Assembly (NCBI GenBank): GCA_016931365.1
Contig: JAFGEY010000027.1
Span: 1-7,987 of the forward strand
Length of the DNA stretch: 7,987 nucleotides
Direction of reading: 5' to 3'
Origin: Anaerolineae bacterium
GTDB lineage: Bacteria > Chloroflexota > Anaerolineae > JAFGEY01
The position numbers and the translations under genes are program-made. The notes under the pieces are model-generated. The model did no database searches, was not told the origin of the DNA, and worked only from the letters and a program-made list of their open reading frames with translations. Position 1 is the first letter of the stretch; each line of letters opens with the position of its first letter. Below, piece after piece: positions 1-7,273 of the stretch.

Positions 1-1200
<1,200 letters not shown>

Positions 1201-1217
1201 AGCAAACAGTTGAGTCG

Positions 1218-1246
1218 TTCCTGGAGAGGGTAAACCTCTCCAGGAA
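1218..1246 (+). promoter_or_regulatory. Perfect 12-bp hairpin between tuf and rpsJ
   Basis: TTCCTGGAGAGG (1218-1229) is followed by loop GTAAA (1230-1234) and its exact reverse complement CCTCTCCAGGAA (1235-1246). No T-run follows on either strand, so it does not look like an intrinsic terminator. It lies 17 nt after the tuf stop and 20 nt before the rpsJ start. Its 3' arm could also pair with the rpsJ Shine-Dalgarno region (1233-1239 with 1254-1261, one bulged G). Seen: the perfect inverted repeat. Inferred: an RNA element acting in processing, mRNA stability, attenuation or translation of rpsJ. Confidence 0.7.
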
Positions 1247-1265
1247 ACCATAAAGAGGGTTGGGA

Positions 1266-1574
1266 ATGGCCAAGCAAAAGATCAGAATTCGGCTCAAAGC
1301 CTATGACCATCGGATTTTGGATCAATCGGCGCAGCGGATTGTGGAAGCCGCAGAGCGTACTGGCGCGGGTGTGATTGGCCCGGTGCCCTTGCCGACCAGG
1401 ATCGAGCGTTTCTGCGTCCGTCGTTCGCCGTTTATCGACAAAGATTCGCAGGAACATTTCGAGGTGCGCACGCACAAGCGACTGATCGATGTCATCGATC
1501 CCGGTTCCAAGACGATCGATCAGTTGATGCGTCTGAATCTGCCCGCCGGGGTGGATATTGAGATCAAGCTCTGA
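1266..1574 (+). CDS. rpsJ: 30S ribosomal protein S10
   Basis: Component of the 30S head; in many bacteria the same protein (NusE) joins antitermination complexes. The 102-residue product has family length and begins [20 protein letters not shown] at 41-45, SPFIDKDS at 54-61, the signature [12 protein letters not shown] at 68-79 and the C-terminal [11 protein letters not shown] are all present. The start is ATG 1266, preceded by AGAGGG at 1254-1259 (6-nt gap); an in-frame TTG at 1260 would add two residues but falls next to the Shine-Dalgarno sequence. SPF replaces the more usual SPH. It sits 65 nt after tuf and, unusually, 205 nt before rplC. Confidence 0.97.
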   Translation: MAKQKIRIRLKAYDHRILDQSAQRIVEAAERTGAGVIGPVPLPTRIERFCVRRSPFIDKDSQEHFEVRTHKRLIDVIDPGSKTIDQLMRLNLPAGVDIEIKL

Positions 1575-1655
1575 GCGTCGCGTATCGTTTAACATTGTTG
1601 CAGATTCGAGTACGGGTTCCCAGTCGCTCGCCTGGCGGGTCACTTGCTTGGTAGG

Positions 1656-1664
1656 TGATAGAAT
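1656..1664 (+). promoter_or_regulatory. Candidate extended -10 promoter for rplC
   Basis: TGATAGAAT fits the extended -10 pattern TGnTATAAT with one mismatch in the hexamer (TAGAAT, 1659-1664). No good -35 hexamer lies 16-18 nt upstream, which extended -10 promoters can tolerate; TTGCTT at 1644-1649 is too close. Transcription would start near 1671, giving a leader of about 109 nt before rplC. Found by eye in a 205-nt spacer, so chance occurrence is possible. Confidence 0.4.
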
Positions 1665-1726
1665 CTCTATGCACGGAATTTGCACTCCAAATCATCATTC
1701 GTGAGAGGAGGCTAGGCCAGAAAGAG

Positions 1727-1783
1727 ATGATGCTGCCGATTGGACGGATTGGCAAACAGTCTCAAGGCCTGAAAGCAAGATGA
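1727..1783 (+). CDS. Candidate 18-codon leader ORF overlapping the rplC start
   Basis: ATG 1727 (or ATG 1730) opens a short frame encoding [18 protein letters not shown]. Its TGA at 1781-1783 overlaps the rplC ATG at 1780 as ATGA, the classic arrangement for translational coupling. rplC has no Shine-Dalgarno sequence of its own, whereas a strong AGGAGG lies upstream at 1706-1711. The weak point is the 15-nt gap from AGGAGG to ATG 1727, longer than the usual 5-10 nt. I do not recognise the peptide as any family. It could be a coupling or regulatory leader peptide, or a chance frame in a structured leader. Confidence 0.35.
   Translation: MMLPIGRIGKQSQGLKAR
1734..1754 (+). promoter_or_regulatory. 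Leader hairpin upstream of rplC
   Basis: TGCCGATT (1734-1741), loop GGACG (1742-1746) and GATTGGCA (1747-1754) form an 8-bp RNA stem including two G-U pairs. It lies inside the candidate leader ORF and ends 25 nt before the rplC start. No U-tract follows, so it is not a plain terminator. A translating ribosome would melt it, which is compatible with coupling-type control; the role is inference. Confidence 0.4.
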
Positions 1784-2406
1784 AGGGACTTATTGGTAAA
1801 AAAGTCGGCATGACCCATATTTTCGATGAACGGGGCGCGGCGATTCCCGTGACGGTCATCGAAGCTGGACCGTGCTATGTGACTCAGATCAAGACAAAGG
1901 AAAAGGACGGCTATTCGGCAGTCCAACTCGGTTATCAAGAAGTCGATGCGCGCAAGTTGAACCTGCCCGAGCGCGGTCACTTGAAAGCTGCGAGCAAAAA
2001 TCTCCGCGTGTTGCGCGAGTTTCGTACTTTGCGGACGGAGAATCTTGAACTCGGACAATGTCTCAAGGTTGATGTTTTTGCCGCCGGCGACTGGGTGGAT
2101 ATTATCGGCACCAGCAAAGGGCGTGGTTTTGCGGGGGTGATCAAACGCCATGGTTTTAGTCGCCAGCCGACGACGCACGGTATGACAGACCGCACGCGTA
2201 CGACCGGTTCAATTGGCGCATGCACGTATCCTGGGCACGTTATCAAAGGCAAAAAGATGCCCGGACATATGGGCAGCGTTCGCGTGACTTCTCAGAACGT
2301 GCGTGTGGTGATCGCCGACGCGGAGCGTAACCTGCTGGCTGTGCTGGGCAGTGTGCCTGGGCCGAACGGCGGGTTGGTCTTGATTCAAGAGGGGCGCAAG
2401 CAGTAG
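1780..2406 (+). CDS. rplC: 50S ribosomal protein L3
   Basis: Early 23S rRNA-binding assembly protein whose central extension reaches toward the peptidyl-transferase centre. The 208-residue product begins [17 protein letters not shown], the standard L3 N-terminus, which fixes the start at ATG 1780. [13 protein letters not shown] at 114-126, [10 protein letters not shown] at 143-152, [10 protein letters not shown] at 156-165 and SVPGPNGG at 191-198 follow the family order. In the central loop, RTTGSIG replaces the common RAPGSIG. The position equivalent to the E. coli methylated Gln (GSIGQ) is Ala147, so a PrmB-type modification is not expected there. It is the only ribosomal gene here without a recognisable Shine-Dalgarno sequence; the preceding 205-nt spacer holds a promoter candidate and a leader ORF overlapping the start by 4 nt. 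rplD follows after 7 nt. Confidence 0.97.
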   Translation: MKGLIGKKVGMTHIFDERGAAIPVTVIEAGPCYVTQIKTKEKDGYSAVQLGYQEVDARKLNLPERGHLKAASKNLRVLREFRTLRTENLELGQCLKVDVFAAGDWVDIIGTSKGRGFAGVIKRHGFSRQPTTHGMTDRTRTTGSIGACTYPGHVIKGKKMPGHMGSVRVTSQNVRVVIADAERNLLAVLGSVPGPNGGLVLIQEGRKQ

Positions 2407-2413
2407 GAGTAGA

Positions 2414-3037
2414 ATGATGTTAATTCCACTACACAACATGGAAGGCAACGTCGTCGGCGAAATTGAGCTGCACGACAGTATATATAACGCGTCGATTAAT
2501 GCGTCCTTGATGCATCAGGCATTGGTTCGTCAGCAGGCAAACGCCCGTCTGGGTACGCACAGCACCAGGACGCGGGGCGAAGTGCGTGGTACCACGCGCA
2601 AGATGTACCGTCAAAAAGGCACCGGTAACGCCCGTCACGGATCGTTCAAGGTTAACCTGTGGCCAGGTGGAGGCGTTGTCTTTGGCCCCAAGCCACGCAG
2701 TTATACGAAAAAAATGCCGCTCAAAATGCGCCGGGCTGCTTATCGCTCTGCGCTGACGGTCAAAGCCCAGGGCGGGCAGATCGTCGTGGTCGACGAGCTG
2801 GCGATGGAAAAACCCCGGACCAAAGATTTGGTCAATGTGCTCAAGGGCTTAAAGCTGGAAGGCAGTGTGCTGGTCATGCTGCCTGAAAAGAACGAAAACG
2901 TCGAGCTTTCGGCCAACAACTTGCCCAATGTTAAAACGCTGCGTGCCAGTTACCTGAACATCCGCGACTTGCTGGGGTACGATTACCTGTTGCTCCCTCA
3001 ACAAGCGCTGGATGTCATCGCGCAGGTTCTGGGCTGA
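2414..3037 (+). CDS. rplD: 50S ribosomal protein L4
   Basis: 23S rRNA-binding protein whose extended loop lines the peptide exit tunnel; in E. coli L4 also represses its own S10 operon. The product is 207 residues, family-typical. The conserved block TRTRGEVRGTTRKMYRQKGT at 51-70, the loop GNARHGS at 71-77 and GGGVVFGPKPRSY at 85-97 are clear. NLWPGGG in the tunnel loop differs slightly from the usual WRGGG or FVGGG forms. GGAG at 2406-2409 overlaps the rplC stop and serves ATG 2414 (4-nt gap) or ATG 2417 (7-nt gap), so the true start may be one codon later. No E. coli-like L4 target could be identified by eye; if feedback exists, the rplC leader is the best place to look (inference). Confidence 0.97.
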   Translation: MMLIPLHNMEGNVVGEIELHDSIYNASINASLMHQALVRQQANARLGTHSTRTRGEVRGTTRKMYRQKGTGNARHGSFKVNLWPGGGVVFGPKPRSYTKKMPLKMRRAAYRSALTVKAQGGQIVVVDELAMEKPRTKDLVNVLKGLKLEGSVLVMLPEKNENVELSANNLPNVKTLRASYLNIRDLLGYDYLLLPQQALDVIAQVLG

Positions 3038-3065
3038 GCGAAGGCTTGCTCGAAGGAGAATCGAG

Positions 3066-3359
3066 ATGCATCTATACCAAGTTTTGAAGCGCCCCGTTGT
3101 CACAGAAAAGTCACAGTATCAAGGTGATTTGTATGAGCCGCAGTATATTTTCGAGGTTGACAAGCGTGCAAACAAGCAGTTGGTCAAAGCTGCGGTCGAA
3201 AAGATCTTTGATGTCAATGTGCTCCAGGTGCGAATCATTAACGTCAAGCCCAAGGGCGGTCGTTATGGGCGCCGGGTCGTGATTCGTAAGCCTGGATGGA
3301 AAAAGGCCATTGTGACGCTGGCCGAAGGCCAACGCATCGAGATCTTTGAAGGAGTGTAG
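3066..3359 (+). CDS. rplW: 50S ribosomal protein L23
   Basis: Protein at the exit-tunnel rim that forms the docking site for trigger factor and signal recognition particle. The product is 97 residues. LKRPVVTEKS at 7-16, YIFEVDKRANKQLVKAAVEKIFDVNV at 27-52 (key residues only: Phe29, Asn36, Lys37, Ala43, Val44) and the basic KPKGGRYGRR at 61-70 match the family. The start is ATG 3066 with AAGGAG at 3053-3058, a 7-nt gap; the frame is open further upstream to 3012, but that stretch overlaps the rplD C-terminus and lacks family similarity. It lies 28 nt after rplD and 5 nt before rplB. Confidence 0.96.
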   Translation: MHLYQVLKRPVVTEKSQYQGDLYEPQYIFEVDKRANKQLVKAAVEKIFDVNVLQVRIINVKPKGGRYGRRVVIRKPGWKKAIVTLAEGQRIEIFEGV

Positions 3360-3364
3360 CGTAA

Positions 3365-4201
3365 ATGGCAATCAAGGTTTACAAACCAACATCGCCGAGC
3401 CGACGCGGTATGTCGGGTTCGGATTTTTCAGACATCACCCGTTCACAGCCGCAACGTTCTTTGATCAAGGCACTGCGCGAGCGCGCTGGCCGTAATGTGC
3501 GCGGCAAGATTACCGTCCGCCGTCGCGGTGGGGGACACAAGCGCTACTATCGCGTGCTCGATTTCAAACGCGACAAGGTTAGCGTGCCGGCCACGGTCGA
3601 AGCGATCGAATACGATCCCAACCGTTCGGCCCGTATTGCCCTGCTGTTGTACAACGATGGCGAGCGTCGGTACATCATCGCGCCCCTCGGTGTAACGGTG
3701 GGCGATGTCCTGATGAGTGGCCCTGATGCCGAGCCGCGCGTGGGTAACGCGCTGCCGATTTCGAGGATTCCACAGGGCACGCTGATTCATAACATTGAGC
3801 TCAATCCAGGGCGCGGCGGCCAGTTGGCGCGCGCGGGCGGCACATCGGCGCAGTTAGTGGCCAAAGAGGGCGATTATGCCCAGATTCGTTTGCCCTCCGG
3901 CGAAATTCGCCTGATTCGTCAAGTCTGTATGGCGACGATAGGCCAGGTGGGCAATGTCGAGCACAGCCTGATCAAACTGGGCAAGGCCGGACGCAAGCGT
4001 TGGTTGGGGCATAGGCCCAAGTTGCGTGGTTCGGCGCTTACTCCGCGCGATCACCCGCACGGCGGCGGCGAAGGCCGCTCACCAATCGGCATGCCCAGCC
4101 CCAAGAGTCCGTGGGGCAAAAAGACATTGGGCAAGCACACTCGCCAGAACAAGCGCACAGAAAAGTACATCGTACGCCGTCGTGGCAGCAAGGCACGGTA
4201 A
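3365..4201 (+). CDS. rplB: 50S ribosomal protein L2
   Basis: Primary 23S rRNA-binding protein needed for subunit association and peptidyl-transferase activity. The 278-residue product matches family length. N-terminal KPTSPSRRG at 7-15 and GGGHKRYYR at 55-63 start the OB-fold half; the SH3-like half follows. The C-terminal DHPHGGGEG at 229-237 contains His230, the probable counterpart of E. coli His229. The residues before it read ALTPR rather than the near-universal AMNP. The C-terminal tail [12 protein letters not shown] is typical. The start is ATG 3365 with AAGGAG at 3349-3354, which lies inside the rplW 3' end (10-nt gap). GGG is used for only 3 of 34 glycines, in contrast to tuf. rpsS follows after 10 nt. 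Confidence 0.98.
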   Translation: MAIKVYKPTSPSRRGMSGSDFSDITRSQPQRSLIKALRERAGRNVRGKITVRRRGGGHKRYYRVLDFKRDKVSVPATVEAIEYDPNRSARIALLLYNDGERRYIIAPLGVTVGDVLMSGPDAEPRVGNALPISRIPQGTLIHNIELNPGRGGQLARAGGTSAQLVAKEGDYAQIRLPSGEIRLIRQVCMATIGQVGNVEHSLIKLGKAGRKRWLGHRPKLRGSALTPRDHPHGGGEGRSPIGMPSPKSPWGKKTLGKHTRQNKRTEKYIVRRRGSKAR

Positions 4202-4211
4202 GGAGAACAAG

Positions 4212-4487
4212 ATGGCCAGATCGCTAAAAAAGGGACCGTTTGTAGAACCCAGACTGCTTCATCGCATCGAAGTGATGAACCAGCGTGGTGAAAAGCGTGT
4301 GATCAAGACCTGGTCGCGTGCATCGGTGATCTTTCCGCAGATGGTCGGTCATACGATTGCCGTGCACAACGGGCATCGACATGTGCCGGTCTATGTGACC
4401 GAAAACATGGTCGGACACCGGTTGGGTGAGTTTGCGCCAACCCGGACGTTCCGCGGGCACATTATGAAGGAAAAGAAGACGGGATAA
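4212..4487 (+). CDS. rpsS: 30S ribosomal protein S19
   Basis: Protein of the 30S head that binds 16S rRNA together with S13 near the A-site finger. The 91-residue product has standard length and begins [39 protein letters not shown] at 32-54 (key residues Trp34, Ser35, Arg36, Gly46, His52) and the C-terminal signature [16 protein letters not shown] at 68-83 are intact. The start is ATG 4212 with AAGGAG at 4200-4205, overlapping the rplB stop (6-nt gap). A longer open frame begins at 4026 but only re-reads rplB sequence. Nothing unusual is visible. Confidence 0.97.
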   Translation: MARSLKKGPFVEPRLLHRIEVMNQRGEKRVIKTWSRASVIFPQMVGHTIAVHNGHRHVPVYVTENMVGHRLGEFAPTRTFRGHIMKEKKTG

Positions 4488-4499
4488 CGAGAGGTCGCT

Positions 4500-4859
4500 A
4501 TGTCAGAACAACACGTGTGGACCAGAGTTAAAGCATCGGCACAGTATGTGCCTATGTCACCGCAAAAAGTTCGCCTGGTGGCCAATTTGGTGCGGGGCAA
4601 AGACCTGCTTGAATCAATGGAAATGCTCAAGTTTTTGCCCAAAACTGCGGCTCAGTACATTTACAAATTGCTGCATTCGGCTATGTCGAATGCGGAAGAA
4701 AATTTTGGGCTTACGCGCGATGATTTGTACGTGTCCGAAATCTATGTCGACGGCGGACCAATCCGTAAATGGCGCAGGTTTGGTGCGCGCGGCCGGTTCA
4801 AGCCTATATTAAAGCGCTCGTCGCACATCACCGTCGTTCTAGAAGAGTACGAAGAGTAG
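4500..4859 (+). CDS. rplV: 50S ribosomal protein L22
   Basis: 23S rRNA-binding protein whose long beta-hairpin reaches into the peptide exit tunnel near the macrolide site. The product is 119 residues. AQYVPMSPQKVRLVANLVRG at 14-33 is the family N-terminal block; the hairpin and C-terminal part run from VDGGPIRKWRRFGARGRF (83-100) to LKRSSHITVVLEE (104-116). The start is ATG 4500 with GAGAGG at 4489-4494 (5-nt gap), a weaker Shine-Dalgarno sequence than most neighbours have. rpsS lies 12 nt upstream and rpsC 28 nt downstream, the standard S10-operon order. Confidence 0.97.
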   Translation: MSEQHVWTRVKASAQYVPMSPQKVRLVANLVRGKDLLESMEMLKFLPKTAAQYIYKLLHSAMSNAEENFGLTRDDLYVSEIYVDGGPIRKWRRFGARGRFKPILKRSSHITVVLEEYEE

Positions 4860-4887
4860 GGGTTCTCGCCCTAAAGGAGGAAGTTCG

Positions 4888-5535
4888 TTGGGACGTAAGG
4901 TTCATCCTTTTGGATTCAGGATTGGTGTTATCAAGGACTGGAAGTCGCGTTGGTATGCTGAGGGCGAAACCTATGCCGATCTGATTGGCGAGGACAAGCG
5001 CATCCGCGAGATCGTTCGCCAGCAGATGGGGCATTCGGGCATTTCAGAGATCGAGATCGAGCGGCTGCCCAACCAGGTCATTGTGGCCATCCACACGGCC
5101 AAACCGGGGGTGATAATTGGCCGGCGTGGCGCTGCGGTCAAAGACCTGCGCGAATATCTGGAAGGTCTGACCGGCAAAAAGTTCAAGATCGACGTAAACG
5201 AGATCGAGAAACCCGACTTGAGCGCCTATCTGGTGGCCGAAAACATTACTGAGCAGCTCGAACGCCGCGTTTCCCACAGCCGTGCGATGCGTCGTGCCGT
5301 CCAGAATGCGATGCGCGCCGGTGCGTTGGGGATCAAGATCGCATGTGGTGGTCGCCTGTCTGGTGCAGAAATGGCCCGCGCCGAAGTGATGAGTGAAGGA
5401 CGTATTCCTCGGCACACGCTGCGCGCAGATATTGATTTTGCTCGCTCTGAAGCGTTGACGACGTATGGCCGCATTGGGGTCAAGGTTTGGATCTTTAAGG
5501 GTGAAGTGCTAGACGGAGAACTATCCAGCATATAA
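4888..5535 (+). CDS. rpsC: 30S ribosomal protein S3
   Basis: Protein of the 30S head at the mRNA entry channel, implicated with S4 and S5 in mRNA unwinding. The 215-residue product has the N-terminal KH type 2 domain with its RNA-binding loop GRRG at 78-81 within PGVIIGRRG. The C-terminal domain has RAVQNAMRAGALGIKI at 136-151, GRLSGAEMAR at 155-164, HTLRADIDFA at 176-185 and GVKVWIFKGE at 197-206. The start is TTG 4888: it directly gives MGRKVHPFGFRIG, the family N-terminus, and is preceded by a strong AAAGGAGG at 4873-4880 with a 7-nt gap. No ATG fits. A 101-nt spacer, long for this junction, follows before rplP. Confidence 0.97.
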   Translation: MGRKVHPFGFRIGVIKDWKSRWYAEGETYADLIGEDKRIREIVRQQMGHSGISEIEIERLPNQVIVAIHTAKPGVIIGRRGAAVKDLREYLEGLTGKKFKIDVNEIEKPDLSAYLVAENITEQLERRVSHSRAMRRAVQNAMRAGALGIKIACGGRLSGAEMARAEVMSEGRIPRHTLRADIDFARSEALTTYGRIGVKVWIFKGEVLDGELSSI

Positions 5536-5636
5536 GACGATCTGCGGGCTGTTCATCCCCATTCGGTGTAGTGTGTTGATGCGGGGTGGTCTGCGATGCG
5601 GTCTGGTGTGCGAGATGAGATAAGGAGTTGTGTGTT
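5536..5636 (+). other. G/T-rich rpsC-rplP spacer with imperfect 17-bp tandem repeat
   Basis: This 101-nt spacer sits where neighbouring junctions are mostly under 30 nt. It is rich in G and T on the + strand. Two adjacent 17-mers, GATGCGGGGTGGTCTGC (5578-5594) and GATGCGGTCTGGTGTGC (5595-5611), match at 14 of 17 positions; a shorter echo, GATGAGA, lies at 5614-5620. The rplP Shine-Dalgarno AAGGAG is at 5622-5627. No convincing promoter, terminator or strong hairpin was found. Confidence 0.6.
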
Positions 5637-6050
5637 ATGTTGTTGCCCAAGAGAGTCAAATATCGAAAGCAGTTTCGTGGGCGGACCAAAGGACAAGCTC
5701 GTCGCGGCGCCGAGGTTCAGTTTGGAGAGTATGGGCTTCAATCGCTCGAACCGGGTTGGATGACCAGCCGTCAGATTGAAGCTGCCCGTCGTGTCATCGT
5801 GCGCCATACGCGCCAAAATGGCAAGTGCTGGATTCGCATCTTTCCAGACAAGCCTGTGACCAAAAAACCGGCAGAAACGCGCATGGGCAAGGGAAAAGGC
5901 CCGGTGGACCACTGGGTGGCAGTGATCAAACCCGGACGAGTGCTTTTTGAAGTATCTGGTCTGACCCGTGAGAACGCGCACGAAGTGTTGCAGCAAGCAT
6001 CGCACAAGCTGCCGTTCAAGACCCAGATTGTGGATCGGTCAGACTTGTAG
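5637..6050 (+). CDS. rplP: 50S ribosomal protein L16
   Basis: Late-assembling 23S rRNA-binding protein that helps position tRNAs at the A and P sites. The product is 137 residues. It starts [24 protein letters not shown] at 44-52, [20 protein letters not shown] at 65-84 and [12 protein letters not shown] at 84-95 are diagnostic. Arg82 corresponds to the E. coli Arg81 that is hydroxylated by YcfD/RoxA; whether it is modified here is unknown. The start is ATG 5637 with AAGGAG at 5622-5627 (9-nt gap); an in-frame TTG at 5628 touches the Shine-Dalgarno sequence and is unlikely. rpmC follows after 11 nt. Confidence 0.97.
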   Translation: MLLPKRVKYRKQFRGRTKGQARRGAEVQFGEYGLQSLEPGWMTSRQIEAARRVIVRHTRQNGKCWIRIFPDKPVTKKPAETRMGKGKGPVDHWVAVIKPGRVLFEVSGLTRENAHEVLQQASHKLPFKTQIVDRSDL

Positions 6051-6061
6051 GAGACGATGGA

Positions 6062-6259
6062 ATGAAAGTAAGCGAAATTCGTGAAATGTCTGCACAACAG
6101 ATCCGTGAAGAAATTGAGCGTGCCCAAGAGAACCTGTTTAACCTGCGTTTTCGCTGGGCTACCTCTCAACTTCGCGATTATAACGTTATTCAAGCAGCGC
6201 GACGCGACATCGCACGGTTGAAGACCGTTTTGCGTGAGCGCGAACTGGCAGGAGAGTAA
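6062..6259 (+). CDS. rpmC: 50S ribosomal protein L29
   Basis: Small two-helix protein at the exit-tunnel rim next to L23. The product is 65 residues, family-typical. The first helix contains [20 protein letters not shown] (5-24), followed by [13 protein letters not shown] at 25-37 and the second helix with [15 protein letters not shown] at 47-61, the L29 signature region. The start is ATG 6062 with TAGGAG at 6048-6053 overlapping the rplP stop (8-nt gap). Only one base separates its stop from the rpsQ start, so the two are probably translationally coupled. Confidence 0.96.
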   Translation: MKVSEIREMSAQQIREEIERAQENLFNLRFRWATSQLRDYNVIQAARRDIARLKTVLRERELAGE

Positions 6260-6260
6260 G

Positions 6261-6512
6261 ATGGAAGCTGGCAGAAAACGTTTGGAAGGTCACGTGGTTA
6301 GCCACACAATGGACAAGACCGCCGTCGTCGTTGTCGAGCGTTTGTACCGGCACCGGATGTACAAAAAAGTCATCAAGGCGACCAAAAAGTACAAGGCGCA
6401 CGACGAAAACAATCAGTGCCATGAAGGCGATTTGGTCCGCATCGTCGAGTCTCGTCCGCTCAGCCGCACCAAGCGCTGGGTTGTAGAAGAGATTTTGGAA
6501 CGGGCCGGTTAA
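6261..6512 (+). CDS. rpsQ: 30S ribosomal protein S17
   Basis: OB-fold 16S rRNA-binding protein, a primary binder in assembly of the 30S body. The product is 83 residues. [19 protein letters not shown] at 5-23 and the signature [18 protein letters not shown] at 56-73 identify it. The start is ATG 6261, one base after the rpmC stop; the Shine-Dalgarno GGAGAG at 6251-6256 lies inside rpmC (4-nt gap). An alternative GTG at 6234 lies within rpmC and adds residues unlike the family. Nothing unusual is visible. Confidence 0.96.
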   Translation: MEAGRKRLEGHVVSHTMDKTAVVVVERLYRHRMYKKVIKATKKYKAHDENNQCHEGDLVRIVESRPLSRTKRWVVEEILERAG

Positions 6513-6526
6513 GGAGCATTTGAGAG

Positions 6527-6898
6527 ATGATTCAGACAGAGAGTCGCCTTCATGTGGCGGATAACACCGGCGCGCGTGAGATTATGTGCATTCGCGTCAA
6601 GGGTGGGTCCAAGCGCAAATACGGAGCTGTAGGTGATATTATCATTGCCTCGGTCAAACAAGCTTCGCCGACCGCTTCGGTGAAAAAGGGTGAGGTCGTG
6701 CGCGCGGTGATTGTGCGTACCACCAAAGAGATCAAGCGCTCAGATGGATCGACGATCAAATTCGACGACAATGCGGCAGTGATTCTGGATCCACTTACCA
6801 AGGTCCCGCGCGGGACGCGCATCTTTGGCCCGGTGGCGCGCGAGTTACGCGAAAAGGGATTTATGAGGATCGTCTCTTTAGCGCCGGAAGTTCTGTAA
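6527..6898 (+). CDS. rplN: 50S ribosomal protein L14
   Basis: 23S rRNA-binding protein at the subunit interface, where it contacts 16S helix 14 and ribosome-silencing factor RsfS. The 123-residue product is close to the nearly invariant family length. It begins [36 protein letters not shown] at 29-44, [13 protein letters not shown] at 53-65, [10 protein letters not shown] at 79-88 and [14 protein letters not shown] at 96-109 are strongly conserved. The start is ATG 6527; AAGGAG at 6511-6516 overlaps the rpsQ stop (10-nt gap). In E. coli this gene opens the separate spc operon, but only 14 nt separate it from rpsQ here and no promoter is seen, so it is probably cotranscribed with the S10 genes. 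Confidence 0.98.
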   Translation: MIQTESRLHVADNTGAREIMCIRVKGGSKRKYGAVGDIIIASVKQASPTASVKKGEVVRAVIVRTTKEIKRSDGSTIKFDDNAAVILDPLTKVPRGTRIFGPVARELREKGFMRIVSLAPEVL

Positions 6899-6934
6899 CG
6901 GTAGCTTGAGCAGACAAACCTCAGGAGGAATGGC

Positions 6935-7255
6935 GTGAAAATCAAGTCAGGTGATACAGTAGAAATCGTTCGTGGAGACGATCTAGGTGCCCGTGGTACG
7001 GTACGCAAGGTCTTTCCACGCAAGAATAAAGTGGTGGTCGAAGGAGTCAACATTGTGATCAAGCATCAGCGCGCGATCCCCGCCGGACGTCAGCAGACTC
7101 AGGGCGGGCGGATCGAACTGGAAGCGCCCATTGATGCGTCGAAAGTGATGTTGATTTGTCCCAGTTGCCAAGAGCGCACCCGCGTGGGGTACGTGAAGGA
7201 CGAAGGCGGCCACAAACAGCGCACATGTAAAAAGTGCCAGGCGCAGTTCGATTAG
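6935..7255 (+). CDS. rplX: 50S ribosomal protein L24 with C-terminal zinc ribbon
   Basis: Assembly-initiator protein of the 50S subunit. The product is 106 residues. The N-terminal KOW domain shows KSGDTVEIVRGDDLGARGTV (4-23), followed by VEGVNIVIKHQR at 35-46. The C-terminus has CPSC at 75-78 and CKKC at 98-101, a four-cysteine zinc ribbon known in many L24 proteins and absent from the E. coli one. The start is GTG 6935, with AGGAGG at 6923-6928 and a 6-nt gap. ATG 6930 is out of frame and ends after two codons. CTTGAG (6905-6910) can pair with CTCAGG (6920-6925, one G-U pair), which would partly cover the Shine-Dalgarno sequence; this is a weak candidate for translational control. rplN lies 36 nt upstream. 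Confidence 0.96.
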   Translation: MKIKSGDTVEIVRGDDLGARGTVRKVFPRKNKVVVEGVNIVIKHQRAIPAGRQQTQGGRIELEAPIDASKVMLICPSCQERTRVGYVKDEGGHKQRTCKKCQAQFD

Positions 7256-7273
7256 GCACGCGAGGAGTGAGTG

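Noticed and set aside
1590..1640. tRNA-like bases (GATTCGAGT, GGGTTCCC) in the rpsJ-rplC spacer
   Set aside because: No acceptor stem, anticodon arm or complete T-arm can be built on either strand.
1625..1641. Possible terminator hairpin around CTCGC CTG GCGGG after rpsJ
   Set aside because: The stem is only about 5 bp with a G-U pair and a 3-nt loop, and the following sequence TCACTTGCTT is not a U-tract.
1727..1741. Resemblance between the leader ORF start (MMLPI) and the L4 N-terminus (MMLIPL)
   Set aside because: Only a few residues match and the flanking DNA is not similar, so a duplicated rplD start is not supported.
5579..5623. 14-codon frame ([14 protein letters not shown]) before rplP
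   Set aside because: No Shine-Dalgarno sequence before its ATG, and rplP has its own good site, so there is no reason to invoke it.
6930..6938. Two-codon frame ATG GCG TGA overlapping the rplX GTG start
   Set aside because: The ATG lies only 1 nt after AGGAGG, too close for initiation, while GTG 6935 is at the ideal distance and gives the correct L24 N-terminus.
6550..7062. 170-codon - strand open frame across rplN and rplX
   Set aside because: Antisense to two conserved genes, no family resemblance and no plausible start signal.
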